DNA of 64,000 nucleotides from Natronosalvus halobius (GTDB taxonomy: Archaea > Halobacteriota > Halobacteria > Halobacteriales > Natrialbaceae), in the NCBI RefSeq assembly GCF_024138145.1, contig NZ_CP099997.1, positions 1,364,001-1,428,000 of the forward strand, written 5' to 3'. Made by a program: the position numbers and the translations under genes. Within the stretch, counting starts at the first letter, position 1. Each line of letters begins with the position of its first letter. Below, piece by piece: positions 32,320 to 39,581 of this stretch. Below the pieces are notes generated by a model. The model did not search any database, had not been told where the DNA came from, and was given only the letters and a program-made list of their open reading frames with translations.

Positions 32320-32637
32320 ATGGTCTCCTTCGACGTCGCCATAGGACTCTTCTGGATCGGGTGCGGTATCGTCATCCTGATCCCCGCCTGGCTCATCGCC
32401 GTCCGCGGTCGGGCCGACCTCCACGTCCATTACGACGACAGCGTCGACCCCACCTACGTCTCGCGTCGAGCGGGGACGACTGCCCTGCTCATGGCCGTCG
32501 CGACGATCACGTACGGACTCGCCCAGGTTCGGTTTGGCTACCAACCGACAGCGTTCGTCGGGTTGCTCGTCACGTTGCTCGTGCTGGCGACGCTCACGAA
32601 GCGATTCGCCCAGGGCTGGGGCTGGCACGGCGAGTGA
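32320..32637 (+). CDS. DUF3784-like small membrane protein
   Basis: 105 residues with three hydrophobic helices (about 5-26, 53-70, 77-95). The first is followed by IAVRGRADLHVHYDDSVDPT, a motif typical of a small haloarchaeal DUF3784-type family. No signal peptide or catalytic motif. Divergent from the Lrp gene, 109 bp away. Role unknown. Confidence 0.72.
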   Translation: MVSFDVAIGLFWIGCGIVILIPAWLIAVRGRADLHVHYDDSVDPTYVSRRAGTTALLMAVATITYGLAQVRFGYQPTAFVGLLVTLLVLATLTKRFAQGWGWHGE

Positions 32638-32673
32638 ACCGGTCGGCACGAGGGCCTCGACTGCCCTCGACGG

Positions 32674-32889
32674 TCAGGCGTACTTCGGTCGCTCGCCGGT
32701 GACCTGGATCGAACCGTCGACGATCGGGTCCTCGACATCCTCGCTGTAGGTGTACTGCCCGGTCGAGTCACAGAGCGTACACTGGTACGTCTCCATGATC
32801 TCGTTGATTAGCTCCCCGTCCTCGAAGAAGACGCGGCTCTGGGTGATCTGCAGGAACTGCGCGGTCTCACAGTTGGTACACTCTATCAT
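32674..32889 (-). CDS. Small zinc-ribbon protein
   Basis: 71 residues starting MIECTNCETAQFLQITQSRV. Two Cys pairs, C-T-N-C at residues 4-7 and C-T-L-C near 37-40, give a Cys4 zinc ribbon; the tail TYSEDVEDPIVDGSIQVTGE is acidic. Small Cys4 proteins are numerous in haloarchaea and mostly of unknown function. An upstream GTG would add four residues; the ATG is preferred. Convergent with the membrane protein gene. Confidence 0.75.
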   Translation of the reverse strand: MIECTNCETAQFLQITQSRVFFEDGELINEIMETYQCTLCDSTGQYTYSEDVEDPIVDGSIQVTGERPKYA

Positions 32890-33186
32890 AGCTGGCGACA
32901 CACGGAGATCCCTCGTAGTTATCCAGCGGGTACCGAATTCGACGCGCTCGCTATGCGCTCGCTACCGTTGGCGGCAGATACTCTCGAGACGCCGGGCGGG
33001 TTCACTCGAACGCTCGCGCGAGGCTGGCATCGCCCGGACAGACCGAGGATTCGAGCCGTCTCCTCGCCGTTAGCCGCCCCTACTCGAGCGAAGGCGGTCG
33101 TTTACCGGGACTCGCCACCGGGATTCGACCATGCGGTCGCACTCGGTTTCGACCGGGAGTCGATCGTGCAAACCGACGGGGTCGTC
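32890..33186. other. Intergenic, nothing assigned
   Basis: About 300 bp between two minus-strand genes. The motif ttcgaccgggattcg and its variant ttcgaccgggagtcg occur around 33152-33166 and 33195-33209, the latter spanning the end of the oxidoreductase gene; otherwise featureless. Confidence 0.4.
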
Positions 33187-34239
33187 CTAGATTTCGACCG
33201 GGATTCGCTCGCCGCTGCGCGCCGAGGCGTAGGCGGCCTCGGTCAACGCCGTCACAGCGAGGGCGTCCCGAGCGGTCGCCGGCGGTTCACGCCCCTCCAG
33301 GACGCTCTCGAGGAACGCGTCCGCGCGCGAGCGCTCGTCACGCGGGTCGATGTAGGGATGGTACTCCCCGCTTTCAGTGTCGATCTCGAAGACACGCCGG
33401 GATCGCCACTGCTTGCCCTCGAGGTAGACGGCGCCCTCGTCGTCCCAGACGTGGATGTGCTCACGGACCGCTGGGGCGTCGCCGAGGAACGAGAACGAGC
33501 CGGTGGCGCCGTTGGCAAACCGAACGTCGAGGTGGGCCCGTCGGTCGATTCGCTGGTCGTCGTCGTGGAAATCCATGCTGGCCCGGACGGATTCGGGCTC
33601 GAGGCCCGTCGACCAGAGGACGCCGTCGAGCACGTGGCTGCCGGTATCGTAGAGGAAGCCGCCGCCGGAGAGGTCGGGGTCGAGCCGCCAGGTGCCCGCA
33701 GAGTCGTCGATCCAGCCCTGAGTGATCGAGGCGGTGAGCCAGGTAGGGTCGGTTCCGTCTTCGCTCTCGGGGACGAAGCGTTCTCGAGCCGTCCGAAACG
33801 CCGTCTGGAGATGGCGCTGGTAGCCGACCATCAACACTTCCTCGCCCGCTTCGCTCCGGTCGGCGAGGTCGCGCGCGTGCTCGAGATCCGTCGCGAGAGG
33901 TTTGTCGCAGTAGACGTGAAGTCCGCGGTCGAGGGCGGCAACCACCTGTTCGTAGTGGAGCGTATGGGGTGTCCCGACCAGGACGGCGTCCAGCGGCGCG
34001 TCCTGGAGCATGGCCGTGTAGGACTCGTACCGGTGAGCGTCGTCGACGACGAACTGGTTGCCGACGGACGCCAGTCTGTCGGTGTCCAGATCGCAGACGG
34101 CGACGACCTCGGCGTCGGGGTGGCGGTTGAATTGATCGCCGACGTACGACCCGATGTAGCCCAGGCCGACGATACCGATGCGAAGGGGTGCGTAGGTACT
34201 AACAGTCGTCACAGGGGTGTCCACACCGTCGACCGACAT
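33187..34239 (-). CDS. Gfo/Idh/MocA-family oxidoreductase
   Basis: 350 residues. N-terminal Rossmann domain RIGIVGLGYIGSYVGDQFNR, VVAVCDLDTDRLAS (acidic residue for NAD), VLVGTPHTLHYEQVVAALDR and the CDKPLATDLEHARDL motif (DKP variant of EKP). C-terminal domain with GGFLYDTGSHVLDGVLWSTG carrying the D...H pair found in the active site of this family. It should oxidise or reduce a sugar, inositol or related polyol. An adjacent glutaredoxin gene is divergent. Exact substrate unknown. Confidence 0.86.
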   Translation of the reverse strand: MSVDGVDTPVTTVSTYAPLRIGIVGLGYIGSYVGDQFNRHPDAEVVAVCDLDTDRLASVGNQFVVDDAHRYESYTAMLQDAPLDAVLVGTPHTLHYEQVVAALDRGLHVYCDKPLATDLEHARDLADRSEAGEEVLMVGYQRHLQTAFRTARERFVPESEDGTDPTWLTASITQGWIDDSAGTWRLDPDLSGGGFLYDTGSHVLDGVLWSTGLEPESVRASMDFHDDDQRIDRRAHLDVRFANGATGSFSFLGDAPAVREHIHVWDDEGAVYLEGKQWRSRRVFEIDTESGEYHPYIDPRDERSRADAFLESVLEGREPPATARDALAVTALTEAAYASARSGERIPVEI

Positions 34240-34320
34240 GGGTGTTTGGACGAGTGTGTGAAACCGGACGGTTCCGCCGTCACCCGCGACGTTTTTGGTG
34301 TGCCGTGCGAACGACCTCCC

Positions 34321-34560
34321 ATGTCGATTACGCTCTACCAACTCGAGGGCTGTCCGTTCTGTGAAAAGGTCGCCGACGCGCTCGACGACGCCCAGGTCAG
34401 CTACGAAACGGTGTGGACGGACGCGATGCACTCCGGACGCGACGAGGTCAAGCGCGTCTCCGGTCAGCGGGGCGTACCAGTGCTCGTCGACGAAGATCAC
34501 GGGGTCACGATGGCCGAATCGGACAACATTCTCGAGTACGTCAATCGAACGATCGTCTGA
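34321..34560 (+). CDS. Glutaredoxin-like thiol-disulfide protein
   Basis: 79 residues: SITLYQLEGCPFCEKVADAL has the dithiol active site Cys-Pro-Phe-Cys, then VSYETVWTDAMHSGRDEVKR, cis-Pro in GVPVLVDEDHG and the helix MAESDNILEYVNR. This is the thioredoxin fold of glutaredoxins or GST N-domain-like proteins. Haloarchaea use gamma-glutamylcysteine rather than glutathione, so it may work with that thiol (established for the group, inferred here). Confidence 0.9.
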   Translation: MSITLYQLEGCPFCEKVADALDDAQVSYETVWTDAMHSGRDEVKRVSGQRGVPVLVDEDHGVTMAESDNILEYVNRTIV

Positions 34561-35008
34561 CTACTCGAGGGGCGTAGGAACCGACTACGGCGATGGTAGC
34601 TGGTGCCTGTCACCAGTCGGCACGAACTACGTGCTCGTGTGCCACTGAATAACAAAGGGGTGAACGGTACTCAGTGACGATGCGGGGAACACACGCCCCG
34701 TCGGGTGCGCGATCGGTGCAAATACCCGTCGCCGACCCGACGTTCGCTCGGACGTCGCGGCCGACGGGACGACGCGCTGACAGTCGAGTGCTGTGTCCGT
34801 GCCCGTAACTCGAACGTGGACTCGCCCCCGCTTCGAGTACGCTCATGTCTCTCACCAGGGCGGGCCCCCCGCCCCCGCCCGGTTTCGACCAAATGCACTC
34901 TCGCGAGCCGTCGGCAGTCAGCGGATCGGGTGGTGGTGTGACTCCTGGCCGAACCGTTTTGGCGAGCGTTCTGGTCCGTGACGTAAGCCCCTGACCGACG
35001 ATTCAACT

Positions 35009-35160
35009 TCCACATCAGTCGAGGCTGAGTCGACGGTTCCGCTATCACATCTCTCGAGGCCCGAATCCACGACTCCGTCGTTTGACCTGTCGAGGCCCGA
35101 GTCCACAATTCCGCCGTCACATCCGTCGAGGAACGGATCCACCACCGTCTCGAGTCCGAA
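35009..35160. repeat. 36-bp degenerate tandem repeat, about 4 copies
   Basis: tcgagg cores at 35019, 35054, 35090 and 35126 mark units of 35-36 bp with the pattern gtcgaggcccgagtccac-attccgccgtcacat. Copies differ substantially, indicating an old array. It lies 80-230 bp before the lipoprotein start. Confidence 0.65.
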
Positions 35161-35206
35161 ACGAGTCCTATCTCGTTCGCTAAAATACGCATTTCACCTT
35201 CCGTGA

Positions 35207-35213
35207 TTTATAG
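35207..35213 (+). promoter_or_regulatory. TATA-like box of the Tat lipoprotein gene
   Basis: tttatag centred about 29 nt before the ATG at 35239, giving a leaderless transcript. A second AT motif, ctaaaatac, is at 35180-35188. Confidence 0.55.
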
Positions 35214-35238
35214 GGGAATCCGGATACAATCCCTGTAT

Positions 35239-36036
35239 ATGCAGATCACTCGACGACGGATGTTGACCGTAGCGGGCATCGCAAGCGCCTCGGCGATCGG
35301 CGGCTGCCTCGGAGAGGGGGTTGATCCTGGCGCTGGAAACGGAAACGGGGACGCGGACGGAAACGGCGATCACGACGACAACGACACCGACGACGGGAAC
35401 GAGACCGGAACAGGGAACGATTCGAACGACACCGAGAACGATTCGAACGACACTGAAGACGGAAACGGGGACGACGCAAACAGCGGCGACGGAGACGACG
35501 ACGCGGAAGACGGCTCGAGCGACGACGGAAGCGAATCGGCCGAGGTCGGCGACGAGGTTTCCGGCTACGAAACCATCCATTACGAGGGAAAGGGCGGAGA
35601 GACGACCGCCGTGCCGTTCTCGAGCCGTGAGGAAGCCGAATCCTACCTCGAGGTCGAATCCCGGCAGGATGCGGAGCGCAGCGCCATCGTAGACCTCCTC
35701 CAGGCGACGGACTTCGAGACGGACTCGCTCGTCGCGCTCGAGACCCAGGGAAACGACGGGTGCTCCGAACTCCAGTTGAAGTCACTCGAGGTGACGGCCG
35801 AGAGCGGTCTTTCGATGACGGCGGCGGTGGTCGATGCCAGTGGCGAGGACGAGGTCTGCACGCAGCAAATCACCAACCTGGGGCTGCTGGTCCGGGTCAG
35901 CTACGACGGCGAGGCGCCCTCCAGCGGCAAGGCGACGATAACCGACGGGCAGGGCGGCCAGCACGGCGTCGGCTGGAGTTCCGCGAGCGACTCGACGGAA
36001 GGCGGATCCAACGAATCGACGAACGAAGACGAGTAG
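35239..36036 (+). CDS. Tat-exported lipoprotein with acidic repeat linker
   Basis: 265 residues. Twin-arginine signal ITRRRMLTVAGIAS and lipobox AIGGC at about residues 20-24. Residues 28-105 are an Asp/Gly/Asn linker made of DGNGD and DSNDTEN-like units with several N-x-T sequons, which probably spans the S-layer. The C-terminal domain (about 108-255) has GYETIHYEGKGGETTAVPFS, a paired Cys (DGCSEL and DEVCTQQ, perhaps a disulfide) and LVRVSYDGEAPSSGKATITD. No enzyme motif recognised. Confidence 0.8.
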   Translation: MQITRRRMLTVAGIASASAIGGCLGEGVDPGAGNGNGDADGNGDHDDNDTDDGNETGTGNDSNDTENDSNDTEDGNGDDANSGDGDDDAEDGSSDDGSESAEVGDEVSGYETIHYEGKGGETTAVPFSSREEAESYLEVESRQDAERSAIVDLLQATDFETDSLVALETQGNDGCSELQLKSLEVTAESGLSMTAAVVDASGEDEVCTQQITNLGLLVRVSYDGEAPSSGKATITDGQGGQHGVGWSSASDSTEGGSNESTNEDE

Positions 36037-36056
36037 GTACAAGCAAGCGGCCTCGC

Positions 36057-36128
36057 TCACTCGAGGGCTGGATCCATCGCTCACTCGAGGGCTGGATCCA
36101 TCGCTCACTCGATGGTTGGATCGACTGC
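36057..36128. repeat. 24-bp tandem repeat, three copies, spanning the 3' end of the minus-strand gene
   Basis: Units start at 36057, 36081 and 36105: tcactcgagggctggatcca plus tcgc. The copy at 36105 is the last seven codons plus stop of the gene at 36105-36797. The two outer copies are nearly identical to each other and repeat the same reading, ending in a stop (Ala-Met-Asp-Pro-Ala-Leu-Glu-stop). Confidence 0.85.
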
Positions 36129-36797
36129 TCGCGCTCGCGCTCGCTCGTCGGCGCTCGCCTCGAGCCACCACGCGAGACGATCGATCTCGAGTGGGCGGTA
36201 GGTGGTCGTCAGCGAGAGCCACTCACACGACGCCAGCGTCCGCAGCGGTTCGCTCGTCTCGATCACGGTCGTTCCGGATTCGTCCGCGATTGACCCGAGC
36301 AGCGACTCGAGTGCGGCGTTCGGCCTGGCCGTATCGATTCCGGTGAGCTGGCGAAGGTACTGAAACGAGGTCGGGCCAACGCCCGAGACGTCGCCGACCG
36401 GGTCCTGGTCGTACCGATAGACGTCGGCCTCGGCGGCCCACGAGCACAGCGCCTCTGTGTCGGATCGCTCCGGTCGGTTCGCGAGGACGCGGGCCACCTC
36501 ACAGTACACGCGACATTTTCGGTCGGCGTGAAAGACCTCCTGGAGTCGCTCGTCGTCGAGTTCGAGATCGGCGAGGTCCGAAAACGACGTCACTTCGCCG
36601 CGTTCGAGGAACGTCTCCTCGACGGTTTCGGCGACCGACACCGTCGCGGACCCGCCGTCGGTTGCCGCGGTCGCCGTCGCGAGCATCGACAGCGGCTCGC
36701 CACCCGCTGGTCGGTCGAACGGGCGAAACGAATCGGCCAGTGACGTACACGGGACGCCGTCGGCGAACCGATCGAGCACCGCCTGAGGTGAGGCCAT
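36105..36797 (-). CDS. Conserved protein with an HhH-GPD-like core, unknown function
   Basis: 230 residues from MASPQAVLDRFADGVPCTSL. Mostly helical. The stretch VGDVSGVGPTSFQYLRQLTG (about 130-150) looks like the helix-hairpin-helix of DNA-glycosylase-type proteins, followed by IDTARPN, where glycosylases carry R/K-P-D; here the Asp position is Asn. An upstream helix pair (RKCRVYCEVARVLANRP) would fit the same fold. The catalytic residue is therefore probably absent. Ends in a 24-bp repeat array. Family known only as hypothetical to me. Confidence 0.68.
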   Translation of the reverse strand: MASPQAVLDRFADGVPCTSLADSFRPFDRPAGGEPLSMLATATAATDGGSATVSVAETVEETFLERGEVTSFSDLADLELDDERLQEVFHADRKCRVYCEVARVLANRPERSDTEALCSWAAEADVYRYDQDPVGDVSGVGPTSFQYLRQLTGIDTARPNAALESLLGSIADESGTTVIETSEPLRTLASCEWLSLTTTYRPLEIDRLAWWLEASADERARARAVDPTIE

Positions 36798-36858
36798 GAC
36801 TCCTGTCGGCACACAACACAGTCGACACAGATAGATGTACCGCCCGGTGAACCCGGAG

Positions 36859-36902
36859 GAGTGGAAGTGGAGTAGAGATGGAGTGGAAGTGGAGTAGAGG
36901 TG
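36859..36902. repeat. 22-bp tandem duplication
   Basis: gagtggaagtggagtagag is repeated at 36859 and 36881 between the HhH-like gene start and the end of the nucleotidyltransferase gene. Confidence 0.65.
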
Positions 36903-36928
36903 AGGTTGGAGGTGGCAAGTGACCCCCA

Positions 36929-37903
36929 CTACTCCGGTGCACCGTTCGTGATCGTCGTATGCGCCCCGATGAGCGCTCCCGCGAGATCCATGTTCTCGAG
37001 GCGCGTCTGCTCGTCGATAATCGAGCGACGGATATCGGCGTGGCGAATTTCCGCCTGTGGGAAGATGACCGCGTGATCGAGCGTGGTATTCTCGAGGACC
37101 GCGTCGTCCATCACGTGGACGTTCTTGCCGAGGGTCGTCTCCTCCAGGAGCGCCGACTCCGCGACGTAGTTGTCACCGTCGAGGAACCAGGCGACGGCGT
37201 CGAGGTAACTGTCGGGGGTGCCGATATCGAACCAGGCACCCTCGAACGTAAACGCGTGGGTCGGCTGGCGGTTCTGCAGCCACTGGATGAACCAGCCGGG
37301 CTCGTCTGGGTTGTTTCCCTCCTCGAGGTACGTCGAGAGCAAGGAGAGGTCCTCGCGGGGAAAGGCGTAACAGGCGATCGAAACCAGCGTGCTCTTCGGA
37401 TCGTCGGGCTTTTCCTGGAAGTCGACGACGCGCTCGCCCTCGAGTTCCACGAGGCCGTAGGACTTCGCCTTCTCGCGCGAACCGACATCGTAGGCCGCGA
37501 GCGTCGGCGTCCCCTGCGCTTCGAAGTAGTCGACGAAGTTGGCGACGTCGAAACTGATGAGGTTATCCCCAGCGATGACCACCAGATCGTCGTCGACGTT
37601 CTCACGCTCGATGAGCTGGGCGAGCGCGCCGACGACGCCGAACTTCTCGTCCTCTGCAGCGGTGTCCTCGACGGATAAGCGCGGTTTCTCGAAGTCCGAC
37701 GCCGCGAGGTGATCCTCGAACTCCTCTTCGAAGCGCTCGTTCGTGCTGACGAACACCTCGTCGATCCGCTCGTCGGCCTCGAGGTCCGCGAAGATCCGGT
37801 CGATAACGGTCGAGTCGCCGATCGGGAGAAACATCTTCGGTCGATGTTTGGTGATCGGCCACAGTCGTGTCGCGTATCCTCCGGCGAGAACGACGGCCTT
37901 CAT
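36929..37903 (-). CDS. Sugar-1-phosphate nucleotidyltransferase
   Basis: 324 residues. N-terminal signature LAGGYATRLWPITKHRPKMF with LPIGDSTVIDRIFADLE, then VVIAGDNLISFDVANF (metal Asp), YGLVELEGERVVDFQEKP and GAWFDIGTPDSYLDAV. The C-terminal part (about 240-324) has left-handed-helix-like repeats (LGKNVHVMDDAVLENTTLDH, AVIFPQAEIRHADIRRSIID). This is the glucose-1-phosphate thymidylyl/uridylyltransferase family, including haloarchaeal AglF-like enzymes, supplying activated sugars for glycosylation. The base used is not determinable. Confidence 0.85.
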   Translation of the reverse strand: MKAVVLAGGYATRLWPITKHRPKMFLPIGDSTVIDRIFADLEADERIDEVFVSTNERFEEEFEDHLAASDFEKPRLSVEDTAAEDEKFGVVGALAQLIERENVDDDLVVIAGDNLISFDVANFVDYFEAQGTPTLAAYDVGSREKAKSYGLVELEGERVVDFQEKPDDPKSTLVSIACYAFPREDLSLLSTYLEEGNNPDEPGWFIQWLQNRQPTHAFTFEGAWFDIGTPDSYLDAVAWFLDGDNYVAESALLEETTLGKNVHVMDDAVLENTTLDHAVIFPQAEIRHADIRRSIIDEQTRLENMDLAGALIGAHTTITNGAPE

Positions 37904-37971
37904 ATACCCGAAGTTCACCAGCAGGGTGTAAGACGCTTGCCCTTTCTCAAGCAACGAAATGCGCAGGTCGG

Positions 37972-38310
37972 TTAGTTCTCGTCGGGCGTCGACTGCCTTT
38001 CGACGACCGCCTCGAGCACGACTCCCGTTTCGAATCCGCCACGTTCTGCCGCCTTCTCCCGACGACGTTCCTCGAGTTCCTCGACCGACCAGCCTTCCTG
38101 GACACAGCACGCCCGAATCACTTCGAGGATGTCGGCGAGTTCGTCCAGACTTCGGTCCTCGCGATATTCGGTGCACTCCTCCTCGAGTTTCGCGAGCAAC
38201 CGGCGGTCGTACTCCTCGTCTTCAGCGACGTGGGTGATCGGTCGGTCGCCGTTGGCCTCGACGAGCGACGGAATGTCGTCGCGGACCAGTTTGTCGTAGA
38301 TGCGCGGCAT
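37972..38310 (-). CDS. MazG-like nucleotide pyrophosphohydrolase
   Basis: 112 residues: MPRIYDKLVRDDIPSLVEAN, then LLAKLEEECTEYREDRSLDE with the E-E-x-x-E metal motif and LADILEVIRACCVQEGWSVE. This is the all-alpha NTP pyrophosphohydrolase group related to MazG and HisE, often annotated as phosphoribosyl-ATP pyrophosphohydrolase-like. It probably removes non-canonical nucleotides. The ATG giving MPRIYDKLVRD is used. Confidence 0.82.
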   Translation of the reverse strand: MPRIYDKLVRDDIPSLVEANGDRPITHVAEDEEYDRRLLAKLEEECTEYREDRSLDELADILEVIRACCVQEGWSVEELEERRREKAAERGGFETGVVLEAVVERQSTPDEN

Positions 38311-38446
38311 ATGCCGGACGTCGGACGGCACCCACTCGAGCGTGTCGAATCCAGGAGAGGAACGGTAACCACTCGAGCGTGTCGGCTCATGGCGGGCGAA
38401 AGAGAACTTCTATAACCGACGGGGCGTTCACTCACGACGAACCGCT

Positions 38447-38737
38447 ATGCGAGAAGCCGACGAAACGACGCGTCAACGCCTCGCCGACGCGCTCCGGGAC
38501 GAACCGGCGACCCCGAGCGCGCTCGCGACCCGACTCGACCTGACGACGGGAGCCGTACTCCGCCACGCCGAACACGTGGCCCGCTCGACCGACAGCACCG
38601 ACGAGCAATTTCTCGTCGCGCCGCCAGCCTGTCGAGACTGCGGCTTCGACGCGTTCGACGACCTGTTGAACCTCCCCTCTCGGTGCCCCGAGTGCAAGAA
38701 CGAAGCCATCGACGAACCGACGTTCACCATCGAATAG
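38447..38737 (+). CDS. Small winged-helix and zinc-ribbon regulator
   Basis: 96 residues. N-terminal helix-turn-helix (RQRLADALRDEPATPSALAT, RLDLTTGAVLRHAEHVAR), then a Cys4 zinc ribbon ACRDCGFDAFDDLLNLPSRC with PECKNEAIDEPTF. This organisation matches a family of predicted archaeal transcriptional regulators with C-terminal zinc ribbons. A TATA-like ttctataac lies about 33-41 nt before the ATG. Target genes unknown. Confidence 0.8.
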   Translation: MREADETTRQRLADALRDEPATPSALATRLDLTTGAVLRHAEHVARSTDSTDEQFLVAPPACRDCGFDAFDDLLNLPSRCPECKNEAIDEPTFTIE

Positions 38738-39113
38738 GGGGCCCTCGAGTGGTGTACCCGGCGTATTCGGGCTGTAGCGCTGCGAGTCGAGCCGCCCAGG
38801 CGCGTGCCCAAGTCGATACGGATATCAGTCGTCGTACCGACAATCGGGATATGAACGATCGAGTGAACGACTACCGAGCATCTGCGATAGGCGTCGCACA
38901 GGGCCATCGACGCCGATTTCGTTTCCGTTTCCGTTTCCGTTTCAGCAGACTCCGCTTTGCTCGAGTTCAGGCTCGCCCGCGTTTCCGTCCTCGTTCCCGT
39001 CCCCGTTTCAGTCTCCGTCCCCGTTTCAGTCTCCGACCCCGTTCCAGTACCTCACAGCCCACACAACAGTGGAACTCACTATCGCAAACTCCCACCGGTC
39101 CAGGAGGGAGACG
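38738..39113. other. 376-bp intergenic region with simple and 18-bp repeats
   Basis: No gene assigned. The left part is ordinary; 38918-39051 is pyrimidine-rich repeat sequence. The right end carries a strong Shine-Dalgarno-like ggaggga 6 nt before the ATG at 39114. Confidence 0.5.
38918..39051. repeat. Pyrimidine-rich repeats: gtttcc hexamers and an 18-bp tandem array
   Basis: Four gtttc(c) hexamers lie near 38919-38943. Three 18-bp units, cgtccccgtttcagtctc, occur at 38998-39015, 39016-39033 (identical) and 39034-39051 (diverged). The array is upstream of a DUF7344-type regulator gene. Confidence 0.75.
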
Positions 39114-39485
39114 ATGACCCAGCCTCCCGAACCCGAGCCCGATACGCACGAGGCCTGTTCGGAGCTGGCGTTCGACCTCCTCGAGTGGCTCGGCGATCAG
39201 CCGGAGTCGGCAGCGGCGGTCGACGAAACGCTCCGGGCGGTAGCCGCCGAACGCCGGCGGCTGTTGCTCTCCGTGCTCGAGGAGCACGGACAGGAGTTGA
39301 CGTTGCCCGACGCCGCCGAGGAGGTCGCCCAGTGTGAAACCGGGAAGCCGATCACCGAACTATCGGCCGAGCGCGTCGCGAACGTCTACATCTCGCTGTA
39401 TCACGATCACCTGCCGCGACTGGTCGACGCCGGATTGCTCGAGTACGACCAGGAACGGGACCTGGTCGCGCCCGCCGCGTTTTGA
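39114..39485 (+). CDS. DUF7344-type winged-helix protein
   Basis: 123 residues. The core LRAVAAERRRLLLSVLEEHG, QELTLPDAAEEVAQCETGKP and VANVYISLYHDHLPRLVDAG then LLEYDQERDLV is the haloarchaeal DUF7344 winged-helix domain, a presumed transcriptional regulator. The ATG at 39114 is supported by the purine-rich ggagggag just upstream, unusual in this window where leaderless starts dominate. Targets unknown. Confidence 0.8.
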   Translation: MTQPPEPEPDTHEACSELAFDLLEWLGDQPESAAAVDETLRAVAAERRRLLLSVLEEHGQELTLPDAAEEVAQCETGKPITELSAERVANVYISLYHDHLPRLVDAGLLEYDQERDLVAPAAF

Positions 39486-39512
39486 TCCCGTCGTCGTAAA
39501 CGTGGCGTAGAC

Positions 39513-39549
39513 GCTGGATTACAACTGGTTGTAAGAACTGAAGTCCAGC
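39513..39549. terminator. Candidate bidirectional terminator hairpin between convergent genes
   Basis: Outer arms gctgga (39513-39518) and tccagc (39544-39549) enclose a second hairpin, ttacaac (39519-39525) and gttgtaa (39528-39534). It sits between the DUF7344 gene and pabC, which converge. No long T-run follows, so the role is tentative. Confidence 0.4.
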
Positions 39550-39581
39550 ACGTCATGCTCGAGAGCTTCGGCTGTCGTGAG

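Larger units (their letters stand above)
34561..35238. other. 678-bp intergenic region with a degenerate 36-bp repeat
   Basis: No gene convincing enough to assign. A 173-codon minus-strand frame exists, but it is Arg/Ser/Thr-rich and partly a translation of the repeat at 35009-35160. The remainder near 34680-34900 is GC-rich and shows no motif. Promoter elements of the lipoprotein gene lie at the right end. Confidence 0.5.

Noticed and set aside
34671-35192. A 173-codon minus-strand gene in the 34.5-35.2 kb gap
   Set aside because: Translation is Arg/Ser/Thr-rich, part of it is the 36-bp repeat, and it lacks the acidic composition and third-position GC pattern of real genes here.
35321-35692. 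A Thr/Arg-rich plus-strand frame overlapping the lipoprotein
   Set aside because: Out-of-frame reading of the acidic linker of a protein with a clear Tat signal and lipobox.
39513-39549. A riboswitch between the DUF7344 gene and pabC
   Set aside because: It lies at the converging 3' ends of both genes, so a leader riboswitch is not possible; a terminator is more reasonable.
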